The notes under the pieces were generated by a model. It ran no database searches, was not told where the DNA came from, and saw nothing but the letters and a program-made list of their open reading frames with translations. From Tetraselmis striata (lineage: Eukaryota > Chlorophyta > Chlorodendrophyceae > Chlorodendrales > Chlorodendraceae), in assembly GCA_006384855.1 (NCBI GenBank), contig VCJN01001897.1:62001-126000 (forward strand): a stretch of 64,000 nt of DNA, written 5' to 3'. How positions within the stretch are numbered: the stretch's first letter is position 1; each line of letters begins with the position of its first letter. Made by a program: the position numbers and the translations under genes. Below, piece after piece: positions 33,230 through 44,540 of the stretch.

Positions 33230-34403
33230 CACGGCTGGTCAAGGAGATCAAGAGCCCATGGGCGGCGCCGGTCGTGGTCGCGCCCAAGAAGGATGAGTCG
33301 GGAGCATGAGATGACCTGCGGTATGCCATAGACTACCACGGTCTAAATGCCAAGACAGTTAGAGATCAATACCCCGCACATGTGGCGGAGGAGATCCTAG
33401 CTAAGATGGATGGTGCAGCAATTTTCGGTTGCCTGTGATGCTTTAAAAGCTTTCCACCAGTGTGCTCGCGATGCGTCCGTGCAACCGTGCATGGCGTTTC
33501 ACGCCGGCAACCGCCTTATGACATGACAACGGCTGCCATTTGGGCAGAAAAAATAGCGTGGCATGGTGGCAGCGAGTTGTTGACGATGCGCTGGTGGGCA
33601 TACCCTATGCCGCAGCCTTCGCCGATGACATCATGATATGGTGTGCCGACAATGCGGCCGAGCATATCCGCCGGGTTGGTGAGGTGCTCGAGGCCTTAAA
33701 GGCAAATGGTGTGCAGCTCAGTCCCAAGAAATGCCATTTGGGCATGAGGCAGGTTGAGTTTTTAGCGCATGTAGTCAGCAAGGATGGTGTGGAGCCCATG
33801 TGGTCTAAGGTAGGGACTGTCAGCAGCCTCCCTGAACCCAAAAACTGTCAGAATTGGGCATGGCAACCTATTCCTGCCGGTTTTTGCCACACTACTCCCT
33901 TGTCCAAAAGCCGTTGACCGATCTAACCAAGAAGGACGTACCCTACACATGGGGGGCGGTCCATGTTCATGCATTTAATGACATAAAGCAGTTGCTGACC
34001 AGTGCGCCCGTGTTGCGCAACCCGGATTGGAGTAAGCCGTTCACCCTACACATTGATTGGAGTAAAATTGGGGTGGGCGTGTGCTTGTCGCAGACGGACG
34101 ATGACAATGTGGAATATGCCATCGCGTTTCTGCCCCGCATGAACAGTTATGGTAACAACAATGGTAAGAGCAATGGCAACCCGTTATTGGCTGTGGGGCG
34201 TCAAGTTTACGCTGCTCCGCGACAACAAGGCTATGGAGTGGCTGCGTTCGACAGCCAGGCTGCGCAGCAAGATTGCGCGCTGGAGCCTAATCCTAGCCGA
34301 ATATGAATTTGACATCAAGCACCGGCCAGGGAAGGACAACACTGTCCCTGATCTGCTGAGCCGTACGTCAGCCCCCGCCCCAGGCAACCGTCGCGGTAGC
34401 TAG
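33230..34403 (+). pseudogene. Reverse transcriptase and RNase H of the Ty3-type element
   Basis: Broken frames spell Ty3 RT: SPWAAPVVVAPKKDES, LRYAIDYHGLNAKTVRDQYP, then the active site AFADDIMIWC with both Asp kept. LSPKKCHLGMRQVEFLAHVV follows. The 33854 frame continues the connection (KPLTDLTKKDVPYTW) and RNase H (FTLHIDWSKIGVGVCLSQTD). The 34149 frame gives LRDNKAMEWLRSTARLRSK and FDIKHRPGKDNTVPDLLSR, the usual RNase H end. At least three frameshifts and two stops. Confidence 0.85.
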
Positions 34404-34407
34404 GCAT

Positions 34408-35458
34408 GTGGCTATATATCCACTCGCTCCGACTGGCGGTCGTGCCGCAGTTGCGCGTGACGCAGCGGCAACTGTGATGGCGGGTTTCTCTGACGCCCTC
34501 CTCGAGTGGACTAGCCGAGACATTTGGTCCAGCCCGATAGCCGTGCAATTCGCAGAGGGTGAGCTTCACCGTAACGCGCTAACGAACAAACAATGGCATG
34601 CGTTGCATCGGAAATGTCGCCGCTATCAATGCAGCAATCACAAACTGTGGCGTTTAGTGGGCAAGTATGGCAACCTCCGGTTGGAGGCGCCGCCCCCGGA
34701 GGAGCGGGCTGACATTGTCATGCGCACGCATCATAAGATTGGGCATTTGTGTAGGGACCGCACCTATCACATGGTGTCGCGTCATTACTTCTGGCCGGGC
34801 ATGCACGCCCAAGTGGCCGAGGTGCTGAAATCTTGCCGTGAGTGCGACCGCGTGAGGGCCACATTCATCATGAAGCACGATATGCTAAAACCTATGCCCT
34901 TGTTTGGGCTGTTCTATAGGTTCGGGATGGATTCGGCATGCCCGTTGCGTTCGAGCAAGGAAGGATACACCCACGTGTTGGTTGTTGTTGAGCATTTCAG
35001 CAAATGGGTGGACCTAGTCCCCGTTAACTCCTTGAACCCTGATGTGATAGCGAAGGCGTTCACGGAGCGGGTGTTGGCGTGGTACGGCGCACTTGTCGAG
35101 GTGGTCACTGACAACGGTCAGGAATACCATGGGCAGTTTGCGGCCCTGTTGAAGCAGCACGGCATTGATTAGGTCGAGATTCCGCTTGGACATCCGCAGT
35201 CCAATGGTATGAGTGAGCGTATCGTCAGGGTGCTGAAGGAGGCTCTTAGGGAATTTGTTATGGCTATGGGCAGACTGGGACCAGTGGCTGCCAGTCATAG
35301 AGTTCGGCTATCGTATGACACAGCAGAAGAGCACGGGGTTCAGCCCCTACTTTTTGCTGTACGGCCGCACACCGATGAGCCCCTCCCAAGTTCGATCGAT
35401 GATCGACGAACCGGTAGACGTGGAGGACCTTGCAGCCATGCTTGAGTTGATATCCTAG
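34408..35458 (+). pseudogene. Integrase of the Ty3-type element
   Basis: A nearly intact frame to 35172. HHCC finger: THHKIGHLCRD, HYFWPGMHAQ, LKSCRECDRV. First Asp in RFGMDSACPLRSS; second in VEVVTDNGQEYHGQF. A TAG at 35170 interrupts, then HPQSNGMSERIVRVLKEAL gives the catalytic Glu. The 35255 frame has WLPVIEFGYRMTQQKSTGF, SPYFLLYGRTPMSPSQ. So all three DDE residues remain across one stop and one frameshift. Confidence 0.85.
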
Positions 35459-35635
35459 CGGGCCGATCAGATCCAGGCTGCCGTGCCTAAGGCCTTTGAG
35501 CATGCATTGGCCGCGCAGCACCGCGATGTCATCCGTTTCCGGAAGGTGCGGCGAGGCGATGTTCAGCCGCGTACGCACATGTTTGAGGTGGGCGCTTACT
35601 TGTAGTGCGCGCAGCCGCCCATCAACACATTTGGC

Positions 35636-35999
35636 GTGAAGACAACCCGCACCATTCTGCGCGTGGCCAAGGTGTACTCCACCGGGTGGCTCGACCTAGT
35701 GGGAGCAGACGCCCGCGAAATCACCGTGCACAGTGAGCAGTGTGCTCCGTGCTATCTTTTCAACCTGATCCCTGCACGCCGTGGCCCCGCACCTGAGGGC
35801 CATGCGTGTCAGGCGTGCGGCAGCAACAGTATGGCCGCGGCAATGGTGGTATGTGACAAGTGTGGCCAGCCGTGGCACACTTCCTGCCTCCCAACCGGGG
35901 TGGCCAATGTGGACCCGACGAGGAGTGGATCTGCAACACATGCCAGCCGGGACTGCCAGCTTCCAACATGCCAGCTGCTGTCACGATGTTCCACAGCTA
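35636..35999 (+). pseudogene. PHD finger at the integrase C-terminus
   Basis: After the integrase SH3-like tail the frame reads HACQACGSNSMAAAMVV, then CDKCGQPWHTSCLPTG. One base of frameshift later comes PDEEWICNTCQPG. Together these give the C-x2-C, C-x2-C, H-x2-C, W-x-C-x2-C order of a PHD zinc finger. PHD fingers commonly read histone H3 tails (family knowledge). In chromoviruses a chromodomain holds this place, so the PHD may replace it as a targeting module (inference). The frame ends at the G run at 36001. Confidence 0.7.
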
Positions 36000-36020
36000 C
36001 GGGGGGGGGGGGGGGGGGGG

Positions 36021-36080
36021 ATACCATGTTTATGGCAGCATCCCCACTTTTTCCTTTTTCTTCGACTACACTACGACAAT
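36021..36080 (+). repeat. Short dispersed repeat (partner at 37463-37530)
   Basis: About 60 bp with GGCAGCATCCCC and TTCTTCGACTACACTACGACA, shared with 37463-37530 at about 90 percent identity. Here it starts immediately after the G run at 36001-36020. Confidence 0.75.
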
Positions 36081-36245
36081 TGTCATCGCGTGCGCGAGCG
36101 CTAGCGCGGAATGCGCGCGCATCGTACATCGCGCACGGCGGTATGGTGCAACTACGGGCTGCGTGTTTCCAGCACGTACGGGGCCCAAGCCACGGGTGTC
36201 GTAGCTCTACCGCTGCGCCATACATGAGTTCTACACGCCATGACA

Positions 36246-37010
36246 TGTGACAGCAAGGTGACTAGCCTACGGATGCATCAGTGCCAGCCGGTACCTGTTT
36301 GTCATGCAGTCACCAAGGATTGCCATGACGCCAGAGCCGGACAAGCCAAGACGACGTGACGATGATAGATCACATAGCTGGTGTTAGTACTTTATAGTAT
36401 TTCAGTGATTACGCGCGCGAAGCCGTACGAGGGATAACAGCCATGCTATGCGCGACGCGTTGCGAAGTATGTTTTGCAGTGTTGATGTTGACTTGTAGTA
36501 TGTTATGACTTGGTCTAATAAGAATCGTCACGAGGCCAGTGCGTGCGCCAGTACGCGCGCACCGCACGGCTGAACTGGACGATATATAAGCGGGGCAGCT
36601 TGTCGATCAAGTAGCCTTTTGTCTCTTGTTGACCCGCAAACTACCCTATAGCAGCTGTTGGCACACATGACTTGGCAAGCACCCCGCTGCCCCCACCACT
36701 GTTTGATGCTTGTAAACATTGTTGTTTGACCCCCTGTTGTGGCCGATACTGTGCCCGTCGTGCGACCTTGCGTGCGCATGAATGCATCGGTGGCCAACGT
36801 GTCGAGTGGATGTGGCAACTTGACGCAATTCGATATAGTTGCGTGTTGCTTGTAAAGTGTGTCGAGTGCATTTGATGCTATTTAACCAGGGTATACAGGA
36901 CAACCCTACACGAGTAGGGAGACAAGGCGTGGTTTGTTTGTAAATTAAACTGAGTAACTTTTGTAAACGAATCGACTTTCGGCAACCATCCCAGCCTCGC
37001 GAGCTGAGGC
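36246..37010 (+). other. Non-coding stretch, possible 3' LTR
   Basis: No gene. TATATAAG at about 36580 looks like a TATA box, and the region follows a retroelement body, so it may be a 3' LTR. No second copy and no clear TG...CA edges were found. Confidence 0.35.
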
Positions 37011-37026
37011 GGCCTTTCCTTAATAC

Positions 37027-37451
37027 ATGAGCTAGCAGCAGAAGGCGATATCGGAAATCACCAAAATAAAAGGCAATCAGAACAAAATAAAAGGCAACGT
37101 TCTTGGCGGGGTCGCGGCCGCGCGTGCGGCACGTGATGGTGCTCCTGCGCCTGCGTCGCGTCGCTCGTCGGCATGTGTTGCTATGACCCGGGTCATTGGC
37201 TGCAAGATAAGCGTCCTCGCCGCAGCTGATAGCCTACCCCGGGGCGGGGGTTCCTTAAGTTCCTGGCAGCTAAGTGACTTCGTGGTTCCCTTGGCTCTTT
37301 CTTGGTTCTTGCTTGGCTCCCTGTCCTCCTGCTCGACCTTGGTTTCGGGCTTATGTCTCTCTTCTGCTGGCAACCTTTCATAGTTGATGTTAGTTCTGTT
37401 GTAGTGCGCTTTTGTGAAAGCTCTGATGTAATTAAAAAAGGCAATCAGAAA
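37027..37451 (-). mobile_element. LINE-B 3' end, split by a LINE-A insertion
   Basis: Minus-strand LINE-B tail (CTGCTAGCTCATG end at 37027) with only about 60 bp of body, flanked by the perfect 16-bp duplication GGCCTTTCCTTAATAC at 37011-37026 and 37452-37467. The body matches 63180-63250 and 44450-44530. It is interrupted at 37083-37435 by LINE A. Confidence 0.85.
37083..37435 (+). mobile_element. LINE-A copy nested inside LINE-B
   Basis: Plus-strand, 5'-truncated. 37095-37434 match the reverse complement of about 5937-6260. It is flanked by the perfect 15-bp duplication AAAAGGCAATCAGAA at 37068-37082 and 37436-37450, which is LINE-B sequence. The extra 12 bp at 37083-37094 copy the neighbouring CAAAATAAAAGG, a typical 5' junction of target-primed insertion. 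Confidence 0.88.
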
Positions 37452-37467
37452 GGCCTTTCCTTAATAC

Positions 37468-38350
37468 CATGTCTACGGCAGCATCCCCGCTTTTTCCTTT
37501 TCTTCGACTACACTACGACAGTAGTGACAGTAGCTCCCTGTAACCAAAAAGATCACATCTACAGTAGCGACTACGTTTCTGATGGCGCGATGTCCAAAGC
37601 CAGCTCCTGGACACTCGGGTCCCGCCCGTACAGGCACAGAGTGTCGATCTGATATAGTTTGCATGCGGGCTGCAGCATACATATAGCACAGCAGTGTTGT
37701 TTTTCCCGCCCCCGAGACAGGACTGGTACCAGTGAAACCCTTGCAGTAGTTACGGCAAGCCCTGGGTATGCGATGCTCCATTATAGTCGAAAATACAGAA
37801 AATAACCGAATAAGCATTCGGCAAGACTAATTGAAGGTCAGTGACGTGATGCGGCAGCAGTGTTACAGCACATGCGGCAACATACAGGTCCCAATGTAGC
37901 ATCACCACAGCATGCCCCGGCCTGTAACTCAAGCAAGTCGCACAGCATCCGCGGCCGGCTCGGAGTGCCAGACATGCAGGCGCTACTGTGAAAGCACGCA
38001 GCCCTTTGATTGCGACAGTGAAGATCTCTATACGTGCACCCAGTCCCTAGTCTAAGAGCTAAGGGAGGACAGCTCCTGCGTTTCGTGCGGCTGACCAGCT
38101 TGAGGCGCACGACAAACTCTGCGCGAGTCGATACGTCCGATACGCAGTAAATCGCCGAGCAGCACCCCGGTGGTAGCGCACGGCGGAACTTGGAGAGGGC
38201 ATAGAAAGCAGGCCAGCCTCCAACCGTTTGCGGCGGTGCTGTCCTCCTCACTGCTCCGACGATGGCGTGCAGTGATTTCTGAACAATCTCAACAGTTATC
38301 AGCAGGCTGTGGGGGTGCGGAGCCGCGTTCCTACCCAAGGGCGCTTCAAC
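37468..38350. other. Gap upstream of the coiled-coil gene
   Basis: Contains the second copy of the 60-bp repeat (37463-37530). No gene; frames on both strands up to 166 codons have no domain. It probably includes the promoter of the gene at 38351, but no clear element was seen. Confidence 0.4.
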
Positions 38351-39957
38351 ATGCCTCGCGCGCGACAGAGCTCTTCGATGGCGGACATACCAGAAGGGGA
38401 GCCGGTCGGGAAGCTTGGGAAACTAAGGCGTCAGATTGCTGACCAGGTGCGACCTTGTGAATTGAAGCAGGCCTGCGACTCTCTGAGCGTGGGCCGGGAT
38501 CCAAGCACATGACAAGTCACTGGGCAGGTTGCTTCCTGCAAGTGAAGCTCCCGCACATGTCTCAATTCCTGACAGGCCGACCTGGTCGATGATATGGGGA
38601 GGGAGCTTGAACACAGCAACTACAGTCTGCACAAAACGACAGACGAGCTAGAGTACCACAAGAATTTAGCAGATCGAGGTGAGATCCGCTTTTTCTTCAC
38701 TTCTCGCAGAGCACAGGGCCAGTGGCGGCACCTGCATGTTTCCATGCGGGCCTATACTGCGCACGTCTCATCAGCACCGCTACCCACTGCGCTGGCTAAG
38801 CCGCTGCCCACTGCATCCGCGCCAATACACGCAGGAAAGCAGCTGGAAGATGAACAGCACCTCTCTGCCGTGGAGGAGCTGCAGTATGAGAATCGCGTGC
38901 TGCAGCTTGAGCTCAAAGGGGTGTATGAAACGTCGCAGATGTATGATTATGAGGCATGCACCCCCCACCATGCCCTGCAGTGCCCCTACCCCCTCCCTCC
39001 CACCCCCCGCGCTCCAAATCTGGGCGGGGCACTGCTGCAAAATATCCATTGTGCGGAGCAATTCTGGAGATGCATGCTGTGGGGGCATGCATCAGCCATT
39101 GCTGACATGTACGCTGTTCATGGTGTAGGAAGTGGACGCGCAGAACCGGGAGCTGCGTGGTGCAGTCGGCTCCTTGCATGACGAAAATGTAAAGCTGAAC
39201 CAGCTAATTGCGGAGGACAATCGTGCAGCGATGGAGCGGGAGGGTCGAACACGCCTCTTTTTGGAGCGCGAGTACCGGGAGCAGCTCAAGGTATGCGTGC
39301 ACCAGGCTGCAGCCACAAGGGGCACGTGGCGGTCCAGTGTGTATCGCCGACAGTATGCTCTCATATCTGTGGGGTTGCCAGGGCGTGTGCTTGTCCTGAT
39401 GGCACAGGCTGTGCACGGTGCTGCTGATGGAATGCGATGCGCGCAATGCTCACTGTTATGTGCCCTCCTCACCTGGACATAGGGGGCTGAGGGGCGGATC
39501 AAAACGGAGCTGTACCACAAGTTGGATGACCGCACAAAGAATATTGTTCTGGAGCACCGCCGCCTCCAAGACGACCTTTTTTTGCTGAAATATAACATCA
39601 AGGAGTTTGACAACCGGTATCGCCAGATTGATGATAAACGGAAGATCCTTAGCATTGACAAGTCCATAAACCAGGAAATGAATGATATGATGGTGAAGGA
39701 GATTGTCGCCCTAAAGAAGAAGCTTGCGCACAGCGAGGAGAGTCGCCACACGCTGGAGGACACGGTAAACCAGCTGCGGGGACAGGTATGCCACGCTGCC
39801 AAGCATGGAGTCACATGGGGCGGTCGTTGTGCTTGCGGTGACGCGTCGTGCATGCGGAGGGTTCCTGCTGAAGTGGTATCATAAGCGCGTGGGTCGTGTT
39901 GTCGGACCTGCTGCCAGGCTTGCTGAGCATCTAGGCGTGCACACATACAAACAAACA

Positions 39958-39993
<36 letters not shown>

Positions 39994-42191
39994 TAATGCG
40001 TATGTTGGCGACGTACGCGGTTGAGTATCTACGCGGGTAAATATCAGGGAATATGCGCGTTGCACTTGAACATCATCTGCGCCAGGGGGCAGTGCACAGG
40101 CAGCGGGCTCTGGTTACTTACCGAGAGACCGTTGATATGCGTGGGCCAGGTTCATCTGATGCAGGAGGACGGAGCAGTGGCACGCACCCCGGAGCAGTTG
40201 CTGTCCCAGACTACAGGCAGTGCCACGAGCCATCGGTCCAGCCACCGGCCGCAGAGTGCATCCCGCGGGAGAGCGCAGGGCGGTATTGAGACCCAGCAAA
40301 TGGGCGCTGCACAGGTGGGGAAGCGCATACGGCCAAGCTGCATCCGCCCATTGCATTCGTTAATTTTGCACGCTGTGTATATACTTTCTCTGCCTCTCTC
40401 TGCTGCACTTGGTCCGAGGTTACCGCCAGTCTGTGCCGCAACCTCGATATGCATGTTCGCATCGCAGTTGAAAAGTATGCGAGAAGAGTTAAAAGAGTCG
40501 GTAGTATTGCTTTTGGTGGAAGGGTGTGAATGCAGTCTACAGGGGGTGCAGCGACGGAGGGGGAGAGGTCGCAGTCTCAGCCCGTTGCCATTGCCCTTGA
40601 CTCACTGAAATTGCTGTTTAGGTTATTGCCGAATGAGGGCTGCTCAGACAGCTACTGGAAGGCAGCACGTATTAGGTATCTCGTGTTTCTGAGGCAGTTG
40701 TCTGCAAACCTCGATCCACACTGACTGAGCGTCGTCTTGTGCCAGGCTGCCAGCCTCGCAATGGAGCTTCAGCGTTCGCGGAAGCACGAGAAGGAGCTGC
40801 GCGATCAGCGCGACAAGTGGCGCTTGCGTGCGTTCAAACTGGAGCAGATGTGCGGCAATCTTCAGGATGATCTGTCCTCCGCAATCGACGCAGCCAAGCA
40901 CATTGTGAACCAAAGTGAGACCAGTATATGGGCCTCTCGCGCTGGATGGCAGGACTCTGATGCGGTGCCAGGGGTCGACTTTGGGATCAGTGCCAGCAAC
41001 ACCAGCGAGGCTGATGCTCTGAGGGAGTGGCATGCATCTGCTCCCCGCCCACGACGGCCAGCCAGCGCGGTCCCGACATCCTCTCATGCCCGGCCTGGCA
41101 GTGCGAAGCCCCGAGGAAGCGTACGTAGTCGGCCCAAGTCTGCAGTCCCAGCTACAGGTCATCGGCGAGCTACATCCGCCGCCTCGGCATTGGCTACATC
41201 CGTGCAGATTCCCTCCTGGCCCACCCCAGAGCTTCACAACACTGATCAGGCTGTTCCAGGAGCAATACCTGAGCAGGCTGGGGGTTCTTCCGATGACAAT
41301 GATGTACGAGCCGAGCCTGGCATCGGTTGCGTCCACGTGCCAGCCACGCAGCAGTGTAGAGAGGACGTGCAAACGGAAGGGAGCAGAGTGCTGGAGAGTT
41401 CTGCAGTCACAGAAGTAGCCCAGGACACACACAGCAGCGGGCCACCAACAAACGACGGCCAGGCGTCTGACTGGGGGGCATCAGATGCCGACAGCCAATG
41501 GCATGCGGACGCGCATCAGAGTGATGAGCAGGTCGCCTGGTCTGGTGGGGAGCTTACCGAGAACCCAACAGAGCCCAACAGCCGTCCTGCACGGATCATC
41601 TACCCTCACTCTCGATACAGGAGTAGTTCTGGCGAGTGCATCAGCGTTGTCGGCATGAGAGGCTCAAGAGCAGAATTCTCAGTCCACAATGTGCAGTCGC
41701 GTGATTACCCTGGCAATGTGCAGTACGGCGAAGTAGAGACATCCCGAGCCGCCGCATCCGCCGTACAGCACGGGCATTGTCATGCAACTCGACCCGACTC
41801 AGCCAGACCACCTTCTGCACAATCTGGGAGAGCAACCCGCAGCAGGCCAGTCAGTGCAGTATGGCATCACCACAGCAGCCCGTCTCAGTCAACGAGGGTA
41901 TCTGGTCGACCGCATTCCGCAGCCCCGACTTCGAGTCAGCATGACATGAGGAGCGGTCCTTGTAGCAGCGCTGACGTATACTCTTCAGCACAGTATACAG
42001 TATCAGCAACGCAACCAACTACTGTCGTCCGGCGAGCACAATCAGCAAGAGCAAGGAGTGGGATTAGTGTTCATCAATCAGCCCGCAAGGATGCCCGACC
42101 ACAAAGCCCCTTGCTTCGGCGAGGTCAAAGCGCATCGGACTTCATCCGCCGTACTCGGAAAGATTTTCATGCAACTAGGCCCTTCGCTTGA
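38351..42191 (+). CDS. Coiled-coil protein with RPxSA tail, possibly ciliary
   Basis: Proposed exons: 38351-38446, 38576-38678, 38835-38920 (or to 38953), 39129-39290, 39483-39785, 40150-40314, 40468-40500, 40746-42191. Apart from a possible GC donor in the longer exon 3, all introns are GT-AG and every phase joins, giving 797 or 808 residues. The N-terminal two-thirds is charged and heptad-like (LQYENRVLQLELKG, LHDENVKLNQLIAEDN, KEIVALKKKLAHSEES). The tail from about residue 450 is Ser/Pro/Arg-rich, with repeated RPxSA-like motifs: RRPASAV, ARPGSAK, SRPKSAV, ARPPSAQ, SRPVSAV, GRPHSAA. Such motifs are frequent in flagellar and microtubule-associated proteins, so a ciliary or basal-body role is my inference; the family is not identified. 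The start is the first Met in a frame ending at a good donor; further upstream exons are possible. Confidence 0.8.
39958..39989. repeat. CA dinucleotide microsatellite in an intron
   Basis: About 15 CA units within the fifth intron of the coiled-coil gene. A shorter CA run lies at 42754-42772 downstream of the gene. Confidence 0.95.
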
Positions 42192-43487
42192 ACCCTTGTT
42201 CCTCCCAGAGAAAGGCCCCACCACAATGCGACAAGCAACAGATGTCGGACTGGCGGCAGAGATGCTAAACTCTAGGATGGATTTCTTTACAGACCTGCAG
42301 CGAATAGTGTTCCTTCTGCGACAATGTATCGATGTATCTCTGCTGTTATGAGCAAGAAATAGCAAATAGCAGGTGCACGCCCTTTTCACTGACGACATTG
42401 CATGCAGAACAGCCAGGGGACAAGCATAGTCGCTTTATAGCACATGTGATTTTTAGTTCTTTATTGATGTTCCCAAATATCGTCTAGCAGTAGTATGATC
42501 GATGGCTATGTCTAGCTAAGTTTCACGCATCAGCAAACACACAGCACCTACAAAGGTCTGCTTGGTAGCAATTTTGCAATGAGAGACATACTACCTTCAT
42601 GTTCAGTGAAATGTTGCACGTTATTGCACTGCTACTAGTCGTACTACCTACTCGGAACCCATCTGAATATGAGTTCCAAAGACTCCGATTCTATATATAT
42701 CTACCCGTAATCGTCAGCACACATTTATTACGGGTAGTGCATACTAATGATTCACACACACACACACACACATACATATACACACCCCTCTTGCGCGACG
42801 CGCAAGCCCCACTACCCTACATATCTATCTATATATACTGTTGCGGTGATGTTGCGCTACATATCAGTATCTTGCGCCTGCTCGATGCTACCTGTTGTCC
42901 TCATACAATGGGGCGCTGCTGCTGAGGCAACATATCAGACTGTACGTGGTATGGTACCAACTGCGCTCCAAATATTGTACCTGTAGAGCGACTGAAATAT
43001 CAAGCTCCCCGCCGCGCGGGGTTGCTGCTGGGGCTCGGCAAACAGTGGGACCGATACTAGCTCATCAGCAACGTGCCGTGGTAGTGCTCGTGCGGTACAA
43101 GCAACGTTGCTATAGCGCTATACAGGAACTACCGTACGGCTACCCTTGATATATGATATCGGTGGTACGAGTACTGCCAATACCGTTACTGCCCTTTTTG
43201 TAATTCACGCCAATACCGTTACTACATGCGTTTTTGTAGCTCTCAAGATACCGTCGCCTGACGATTAAGTGGCACACCCTCCGTCAGCAGCAACTGTTTC
43301 CCTCCCAAAATCGCTGCCGAGTTCTACTGCTCCGTCCTCGGGTACGGGTTCGGGTGCGGCCTCCAATGATCAACCCACGACCATGGTTGTCCAACGCCAC
43401 CTCAGCCGTGCGATTCGCTTGCGTGACTTCGTGGCCCTCGATCTTAACTTCTAGCCTACTGGTGCCGCGGCCTTGTGACTTGATACC
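42192..43487. other. Gap, no gene seen
   Basis: 3' flank of the coiled-coil gene, then AT-rich sequence with CA repeats (42754-42772) and a duplicated phrase CCAATACCGTTACT near 43177-43220. The LINE-B remnant begins somewhere before 43488, but its 5' edge is not visible. Confidence 0.4.
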
Positions 43488-44540
43488 ATGCGCTTGTACA
43501 ACGCGTGCGGGCCAGGCTCCCTATCGCTTTTCCAGTCGGATCAAGAGTCAGCCCGCAAGATTCCCCATGCCGCTTATTCGGCCGCCGATGCGCGGGTGCT
43601 GGGCCTTTGCCCGCGCGGAGGCTCCGCGCTTGTCACTTGCCTTGGCCCCACGTGTGGTATTGATTCCTTATGGCTTCGCTCTACGGATGGCTCGAACCGG
43701 AGCGCTACGGATTTCATCGTGGATCATCTACCCATCTGCCCCGTAGCGAACTACAAGCACCACATGCATACCGCTTTGAAGAATCTGTGGGCATGCGTGG
43801 CAATTGAAGCGGGGGCGGTGCTTGACCGGGACCGCTTGGGAGCCGGCGACTTGGCCCTCGAGACGAGTGGGCTGCGCCCAGCGGAACGCTCATGGCCGTC
43901 GGACTTGACGCTGGCGGGGTAGGGGGGCCGGCGTGCGATTACATGATTGACTTCGCGTGCGTGTCCTCCACGACCCCCACTTGGAGCAACGCGACCCACG
44001 CTGGTGCACCCCGGGGATCGCGGCGACCGAAGCGGAGCAGGGTAAGTTGGCAGCGGACCGGGCGTCTTCCGCCCCAGTGCATGGTGTTCACCGCCGGTAC
44101 TACCCTTTTGTGGTTGAGGACCGCGGCCGTCGCGGGAAGTCCGCTTTGATGGTGGTCTACATCTTCGCGGTGTTGTTGACTGTGCGCAACTTTCCTGGCG
44201 GTCCTTCCGACCCGACCTCATGCTTCCTTCGTGGTCAGTCCGTTCAGGCACTTCGGAACTTTGTCGCTAGCCAACCTGCTGAGTTCCGCCGTCACTTGTC
44301 GCGCACACGGCGGGGGCTGTTGCAACGGGTCTCTGCTTGCGTGCTTGGTACCCTGGGCGGCATTCTCTTTGCCGGTGTGCAGATGGCCAAGTCTGATGCG
44401 TGGGCTCGTGCCCATTATGCCTCTTCTTATCTTGCTGCTTCCACCTCGCAGTTGTTGTAAAGGACTTTTCCGATTGTTCTTTTCTGGTGATTTCCTGATA
44501 TCGCCCTCTGCAGCTAGCTCATGTAAATATATAATATAGA
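43488..44540 (+). pseudogene. LINE family B, C-terminal ORF and 3' end
   Basis: Two overlapping frames (43488-43922 and 43957-44460). ERSWPSDLTLAG then DYMIDFACVSS then ATEAEQGKLAAD then PFVVEDRGRRGKS follows the same D...D...K endonuclease-like layout as LINE A but with different sequence. A TAG at 43920 and a frameshift break it. After the stop at 44460 the 3' UTR ends GCTAGCTCATGTAAATAT near 44530 and matches the 37.0- and 63.2-kb tails. No RT is present, so it is 5'-truncated. Confidence 0.65.

Larger units (their letters stand above)
28987..36000 (+). mobile_element. Decayed Ty3-type element with methyltransferase and PHD finger
   Basis: Plus-strand order: gag remnants, DSGA protease, C5 cytosine methyltransferase, RT, RNase H, integrase, PHD finger. 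No 5' LTR was found, and the body is broken at a G run (36001-36020). A TATA-containing, non-coding 36.25-37.0 kb stretch could be a 3' LTR but has no partner in the window. Stops and frameshifts are frequent. Confidence 0.75.

Noticed and set aside
36246..37010. A definite 3' LTR for the methyltransferase-bearing Ty3-type element
   Set aside because: No matching 5' copy and no clear TG...CA limits, so I list it only as possible.
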